NCBI RefSeq assembly: GCF_014384705.1
Contig: NZ_JACRSN010000013.1
Coordinates: 1 to 64,000, forward strand
Length of the DNA: 64,000 bases
Source: Yeguia hominis
Lineage (GTDB): Bacteria > Bacillota > Clostridia > Oscillospirales > Acutalibacteraceae
Direction of reading: 5' to 3'
The notes beneath the pieces are model-generated. The model made no database searches. It was not told the origin of the DNA and worked only from the letters and a program-made list of their open reading frames with translations. Below, piece by piece: positions 59,618 through 64,000 of this stretch; position 1 is the stretch's first letter; every line of letters begins with the position of its first letter. The translations under genes and the position numbers were made by a program.

Positions 59618-62600
59618 ATGGTTAAAACAAAATTCAAGAAAGCCGTCTCGCTTATGTTGGCGGCGGTTATGAGCCTTACTGCTTTTACGGGCATTGGGGC
59701 AACGACAGCCTTTGCAGCCGTAGGAGAAAAAGCCGATGTGTACCTCGTCGATTATCCCCGAAGCGGAGATACCAATAACAACGGCGAATGGGGACACGGC
59801 AATCTCAACTATATGAACGGTTGGAAAGGCTTGTCCACAAAATATACAGGACTTCGTGCAATGGGTTCGTATTCGGGCAATATTGCCTACTGTATTGAAC
59901 CGGGTACAGGTCAGCGGACTGGAGATACTCTCACCGAAAAGGACGAGAACTTCTTTAATAACATCAGCCCGAACGGAACGATTTCCGGCGATGACATTCG
60001 CCTGCTTATCGGTCGTATCTTGCAGTACGGCTACCGTGGAGGTATTTCGACAAGCTGGAAGTCGCAGAATGAAAGCGACGCAAACTGCATCGCACACGCT
60101 TATGCCACTCAGATTTTGATTTGGGAAACGATTGTCGGAGAAAGAGACGCAGGCTTTAATCACGTTTCTACCAGCGGATACAATGCCGTGCTTGAATGTG
60201 TAAGCACTGCACACCCACTCCGCAGTAAAATCTTGTCGTACTACAACAGTATGGTAACAAGTGTTCAGAATCACACCAAAGTGCCGAGCTTCTGCACAAG
60301 GTCAAGCGGTTCTGCAAAGGTAAACGAGCTTGAATGGAACGGAAGCAAGTATGTTGCTACTCTCACCGATACAAACGGTGTGCTTGGCAATTACAACTTC
60401 TCGGCAAACATTGACGGGGTTTCTTTCTCTGTCAGCGGAAACAAATTGACTGTTTCGATGGAGAAAGCTCCGAGCAAGGAATTTACCATCACAGCCGCAA
60501 AAAAGAACGGTGTCCGCAGAGGTGTTGTCGTATGGTCTGACGGTATCCATCAGAACGGAAACGGCATTCAGGATGTGGTCACTTATGCTCAGGAGGTCAG
60601 TGACCCTGTCAGCGGCTTTGTCAAAATGAAGGTAAGCTACGGCTCTTGTCAGATTGTAAAGACAAGTGAGGACGGAAAGGTTGACGGCATTCAGTTTACC
60701 ATAAGCGGTAACGGTGTCAATCAGACTGTAACAACCGCAAACGGCGGTAAATTCCAACTGGATAACCTTATGCCCGGTGTTTACACGGTAACAGAACAGT
60801 CTATCGACAAATATGTTCCGCAGGAGGTTCACAGAGTAACTGTTGTTGCCGGTCAGGTGTCAAAGGTCAATTTCAATAATGTTCTCAAAAGAGGTAATCT
60901 TCAGGTCATCAAATCTTCTGAGGATAACTTGGTTGAGGGCGTTACCTTCCATCTTTACGGCACATCTCTTTCCGGTATTGCTGTCGATGAGTATGCCGTG
61001 ACAGATAAGAACGGTGTTGCTTCTTTTGATGATGTGCTTATCAGCGGCACTACCCCATACACCATTGAGGAAGTGGATACCGCAATCCGTTATGTTGTGC
61101 CTGCAAATCAGACCGCACCGATTAACTGGAAAGAAGTAACCACAAGAAACTTCACGAACATTCTCAAAAAGTTCAGCGTAACCGTAACAAAGAGCGACCG
61201 AGAGGAAGGCACACCGCAGGGCGACGCTACCCTTGCCGGAGCAGTTTACGGTATCTATAAAGGCGAAACCCTTGTGGACAAGTATGTGACGGATAAGAAC
61301 GGGCAGTTTACCACAAAGGAATATGTCTGTGATAATGACTGGACAATCCGTGAAATCACGCCGTCCGAGGGTTATCTGCTTGATACGACTGTTCACAAGG
61401 TCGGTGCTGAACCGCAGCTTTATACGGTGGAACACAATCAGACAGCAAATGATGTTACCGAACAGGTTATGAAAGGCAATATCGCCATTATCAAGCACAC
61501 CGATGACGGCGAAACTCAGATTGAAACACCGGAAAACGGAGCAACCTTTGAAATCTATCTCAAATCTTCCGGCAGTTTTGACGCAGCAGAAGAAGATGAA
61601 AGAGATGTCATTGTCTGTGATGAAAACGGTTTCGGGCAGACAAAGGATATGCCTTACGGCGTATATACCGTTCATCAGACCTCCGGTTGGGAAGGTCGTG
61701 AGCTGATGAAGAACTTTGATGTGTTCATTGCTCAGGACGGACAGACCTACCGCTATCTTATCAACAACGCAAACTTTGAAAGCTATATCAAGGTTGTCAA
61801 GGTGGACGCAGAAAGCGGTAAAAACATTCCTTATGCCGGTGCAGGCTTCAAAATCTTTGACCCTGACGGCAATCAGGTAACAATGACCTTCACTTATCCT
61901 ACTCCGACAACGATTGATACTTTCTACACCGACGCAAACGGACAGCTTGTGACACCGGAAAAACTGGAATACGGCAAGGGATATTCTCTTGTAGAAGTTC
62001 AGGCTCCTTACGGATATGTGCTTGACAGCACACCGGTGTACTTTGATGTGGCAGAGGAACATTCTTCCGATGAGGGTGGTATTACCGTGATTAAGGTCGA
62101 TAAGCCTAATATGGCACAGAAAGGTACAGTCAGCATTGAAAAGACCGGCGAGGTGTTTTCAGGGGTAAATATCTCCGGCGTGGAAAACGCCGATGTGATT
62201 TATCAGCCTGTCTATGAAGTGAAAGGTCTTGCAGGTGCAGTTTATGAGATTAGCGCAGCAGAAGATATTATCACTCCCGACGGTACACTCCGTTATGCAA
62301 AGGGCGAGGTAGTAGATACTGTTACCACAGATGAAAACGGACTTGCCAAGAGTAAGGAGCTTTATCTCGGAAAATATACGGTGGTTGAAATTACTGCACC
62401 GGAGGGTATGGTCATCAACAAAGAAGCTCACGATGTTGAGCTGACTTATGCCGGTCAGGAAGTGTCTGTAACCGAAACCGCCACAAGCTTTGTAAACGAC
62501 AGGCAGAAAGTAGCGGTAAGTCTTGAAAAGACTATTGAAAAGAACGACATCTTCAATATCGGCAACGGCGATGAAATGAAGAATATCAGCTTCGGACTTT

Positions 62601-63868
62601 TCGCCGCAGAAGAACTTGTTTCTGCAAGCGGTACTTCTATTCCGGCAGACGGACTGATTGAGATTATCTCACTTTCCGAGAACGGCAAGGCTGTTATCAA
62701 AACCGACCTTCCTTTCGGAAGCTACTATGTAAAGGAACTTGCCACCGATGAGCATTATATCCTTACCGACGCCAAGTATCCGTTCACTTTCAGCTATGCC
62801 GGTCAGGATACCGCAAATGTTGAGATTGCGGTCAATGACGGCAAGCCGATTGAAAACAAGCTCATTTACGGTTCTGTTTCCGGTAAGAAGATTACCGAAA
62901 ACGGCGAAGCACTGGGAGGTGCTGTAATCGGTCTGTTTAAGGCTGATGAAACCGAATTTACAAAAGAAAATGCTTTGATGACTGCTACCTCCCAAAAAGA
63001 CGGTAGCTTTTCTTTTGAGAAAGTACCGTATGGCAACTGGCTTGTAAGAGAAATCGAGCAGCCGGAGGGCTTCGTGCTTGATGAAACTTCTTATGAAGTT
63101 AAAATCTCCGAGGTCGCTCAGGTCATTGAGGTCGAAATCGTCAATGAGTATGTTCACGGCAATATCAAGTTGACTAAGGTCGATGAAGATTACCCGGACA
63201 ACAAGCTGACAGGAGCGACCTTTGAGGTTTACAAAGATGTAAACGGCGACGGTAAACTGGATGACGCCGACGAGCTTATCGGAACTCTCTCCGAAACCTC
63301 TACCGGTATTTACGAGATGAAGGAACTTCTTTACGGAAAATACCTTGTAAGAGAAACCAAAGCACCGGATGGCTTTGAGCTTGATAAGGGTGTGTACTCT
63401 GTTTTCATTGAAAAAGATGAAACCACCTACGAGGTAGAAAACAAAGCCGGCGTCGGCTTTATTAACACAGCTATGAAAGGAAACCTGAAAATCGTTAAAA
63501 CTTCCTCTGACGGTAAGGTTGAAGGCTTCACTTTCAGAGTTACAGGAGTAAACGGTTACGACCGAAGCTTCACGACCGATAAGAACGGCGAAATCATTAT
63601 CGAGGGACTTCGTATCGGCGATTACACCATTTCCGAGGTTCAGGATAGTGTTTCTGCTTCCTATGTGCTTCCTGCGGATAAGATTGCAACCGTAAAGGTC
63701 GGTTCTACTACCGTTGTGGAAATGCACAATGAGCTGAGAGATACACCAAAGACCGGAGATAACAGCAATGTGGGCTTGTGGACGGCACTTGCGGGACTTT
63801 CTGCCCTCGGTATTGTCGGCACAGCCGTTGTTGCGTACAGAAAAAAGAAGAAGGAGGACAATGAGTAA
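59618..63868 (+). CDS. Thioester-domain, Cna-B-repeat cell-wall adhesin
   Basis: A 1416-residue surface protein. The signal peptide ends in TTAFAAVG (about residue 34). An N-terminal thioester domain has Cys92 in AYCIEPGTG and Gln165 in ATQILIWET, which can form an internal thioester that bonds covalently to host surfaces. Then come about ten SpaA/Cna-B Ig-like repeats, each with a Lys near the start (for example GNLQVIKSSEDNLVEGVTF) and an E of the isopeptide bond near the end (YTIEEVD, WTIREI, YTVVEITAPEG). The C-terminus has a sorting signal, TPKTG (1376-1380), a hydrophobic segment and KKKKEDNE. ATG 59618 follows AAGGAGG. Part of the element backbone after parAB. Confidence 0.88.
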   Translation: MVKTKFKKAVSLMLAAVMSLTAFTGIGATTAFAAVGEKADVYLVDYPRSGDTNNNGEWGHGNLNYMNGWKGLSTKYTGLRAMGSYSGNIAYCIEPGTGQRTGDTLTEKDENFFNNISPNGTISGDDIRLLIGRILQYGYRGGISTSWKSQNESDANCIAHAYATQILIWETIVGERDAGFNHVSTSGYNAVLECVSTAHPLRSKILSYYNSMVTSVQNHTKVPSFCTRSSGSAKVNELEWNGSKYVATLTDTNGVLGNYNFSANIDGVSFSVSGNKLTVSMEKAPSKEFTITAAKKNGVRRGVVVWSDGIHQNGNGIQDVVTYAQEVSDPVSGFVKMKVSYGSCQIVKTSEDGKVDGIQFTISGNGVNQTVTTANGGKFQLDNLMPGVYTVTEQSIDKYVPQEVHRVTVVAGQVSKVNFNNVLKRGNLQVIKSSEDNLVEGVTFHLYGTSLSGIAVDEYAVTDKNGVASFDDVLISGTTPYTIEEVDTAIRYVVPANQTAPINWKEVTTRNFTNILKKFSVTVTKSDREEGTPQGDATLAGAVYGIYKGETLVDKYVTDKNGQFTTKEYVCDNDWTIREITPSEGYLLDTTVHKVGAEPQLYTVEHNQTANDVTEQVMKGNIAIIKHTDDGETQIETPENGATFEIYLKSSGSFDAAEEDERDVIVCDENGFGQTKDMPYGVYTVHQTSGWEGRELMKNFDVFIAQDGQTYRYLINNANFESYIKVVKVDAESGKNIPYAGAGFKIFDPDGNQVTMTFTYPTPTTIDTFYTDANGQLVTPEKLEYGKGYSLVEVQAPYGYVLDSTPVYFDVAEEHSSDEGGITVIKVDKPNMAQKGTVSIEKTGEVFSGVNISGVENADVIYQPVYEVKGLAGAVYEISAAEDIITPDGTLRYAKGEVVDTVTTDENGLAKSKELYLGKYTVVEITAPEGMVINKEAHDVELTYAGQEVSVTETATSFVNDRQKVAVSLEKTIEKNDIFNIGNGDEMKNISFGLFAAEELVSASGTSIPADGLIEIISLSENGKAVIKTDLPFGSYYVKELATDEHYILTDAKYPFTFSYAGQDTANVEIAVNDGKPIENKLIYGSVSGKKITENGEALGGAVIGLFKADETEFTKENALMTATSQKDGSFSFEKVPYGNWLVREIEQPEGFVLDETSYEVKISEVAQVIEVEIVNEYVHGNIKLTKVDEDYPDNKLTGATFEVYKDVNGDGKLDDADELIGTLSETSTGIYEMKELLYGKYLVRETKAPDGFELDKGVYSVFIEKDETTYEVENKAGVGFINTAMKGNLKIVKTSSDGKVEGFTFRVTGVNGYDRSFTTDKNGEIIIEGLRIGDYTISEVQDSVSASYVLPADKIATVKVGSTTVVEMHNELRDTPKTGDNSNVGLWTALAGLSALGIVGTAVVAYRKKKKEDNE

Positions 63869-63957
63869 TGGACGCTAAAACAATCGTAGCAGTTGTATTA
63901 GTCGCCTTTATTATCGGCGGCTTTATCTTCTTGCAGATTAAGAACAGAAAGAAATAA
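63868..63957 (+). CDS. Single-span membrane peptide of 29 residues
   Basis: Starts in the stop codon of the adhesin gene (TAATG), with AAGGAGG ten bases upstream. MDAKTIVAVVLVAFIIGGF continues with IFLQIKNRKK: a single membrane helix with a basic cytoplasmic end. Coupled translation suggests it works with the adhesin or its sorting. Family not recognised. Confidence 0.6.
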   Translation: MDAKTIVAVVLVAFIIGGFIFLQIKNRKK

Positions 63958-63970
63958 GGAACGCTTGTGT

Positions 63971-63996
63971 GGGCGGAGTGAAAACTTCGCCCACCG
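63971..63996 (+). other. GC-rich hairpin at the right edge
   Basis: GTGGGCG pairs with CGCCCAC around twelve bases. It may be a terminator or an intercistronic stem; the window ends before any T run could be seen. Confidence 0.4.
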
Positions 63997-64000
63997 TTCT

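Overview
The window looks like chromosome from a Gram-positive, endospore-forming member of the Clostridia, most like the Oscillospiraceae/Ruminococcaceae. The support is spo0A, spoIVB, an alpha/beta-type SASP gene, a BofC-like small protein, pyruvate phosphate dikinase, TTG/GTG starts behind strong AGGAGG ribosome binding sites, and near-consensus sigma-A promoters. Core genes have roughly balanced base composition. Three stretches (about 13.4-17.2 kb, 41.5-45.1 kb and 53.8 kb to the right edge) contain mobile or foreign DNA, and parts of the first two and the resistance cargo of the third are clearly AT-rich. No database was available; every family call is from reading motifs.

Layout. At the left edge a minus-strand promoter and leader probably start an rRNA operon that lies outside the window. 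Then come a transglutaminase-like surface protein, an ABC exporter preceded by a candidate small RNA or attenuator, an RlmD/RumA-type rRNA methyltransferase, a TfoX-N protein and a TraX-family membrane protein. A sugar-uptake block follows (7.4-13.3 kb): YesM-type histidine kinase, AraC-type response regulator, solute-binding lipoprotein and two permeases, with no ATPase. The 13.4-17.2 kb island holds an IS200 remnant fused to a lysin SH3 remnant, a HEPN-domain protein that may be an anti-phage effector, and an IS3-family transposase next to tRNA-Ala. From 17.4 to 27.4 kb are nth, a second traX, glyA, rarA, the SASP gene, a class A PBP, spo0A and spoIVB. A polyamine importer potABCD (27.5-31.7 kb) is divergent from a GntR/ABC/permease operon with its own palindromic operator. 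Next are a Met-gamma-lyase-like enzyme, murE-murF, and a membrane-anchored NlpC/P60 protein behind a promoter with tandem palindromes.

The 41.5-45.1 kb stretch is wreckage: an IS256-type transposase with a nonsense codon and a frameshift, a truncated lipoprotein gene, a frameshifted small gene and a decayed ThiF/E1-like gene. The E1 fragment is joined to a 55-bp leader that recurs upstream of parA at 56.7 kb. Core genes return with ppdK, prs, pth and mfd (45.1-53.6 kb).

At 53.76 kb a tRNA-Arg gene is cut just after its anticodon loop. Beyond it lies what looks like the left end of an integrative conjugative or mobilizable element running off the window: a complete replacement tRNA-Arg(CCT) with its own promoter, a cluster of GCTAAT repeats, a short element protein, an ANT(6)-type aminoglycoside adenylyltransferase and a nucleoside phosphorylase, a structured leader, parA-parB, a lipoprotein, and a 1416-residue thioester-domain, Cna-B-repeat adhesin followed by a 29-residue membrane peptide.

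The strongest candidates for something new are: the shared leader with a conserved short reading frame (44.6 and 56.7 kb), the tRNA-replacing element end with its repeat cluster, the HEPN gene, the small RNA at 3.5 kb with an anti-Shine-Dalgarno stretch, the Spo0A receiver with an altered metal pocket, and the tandem palindromes at 39.9 kb.
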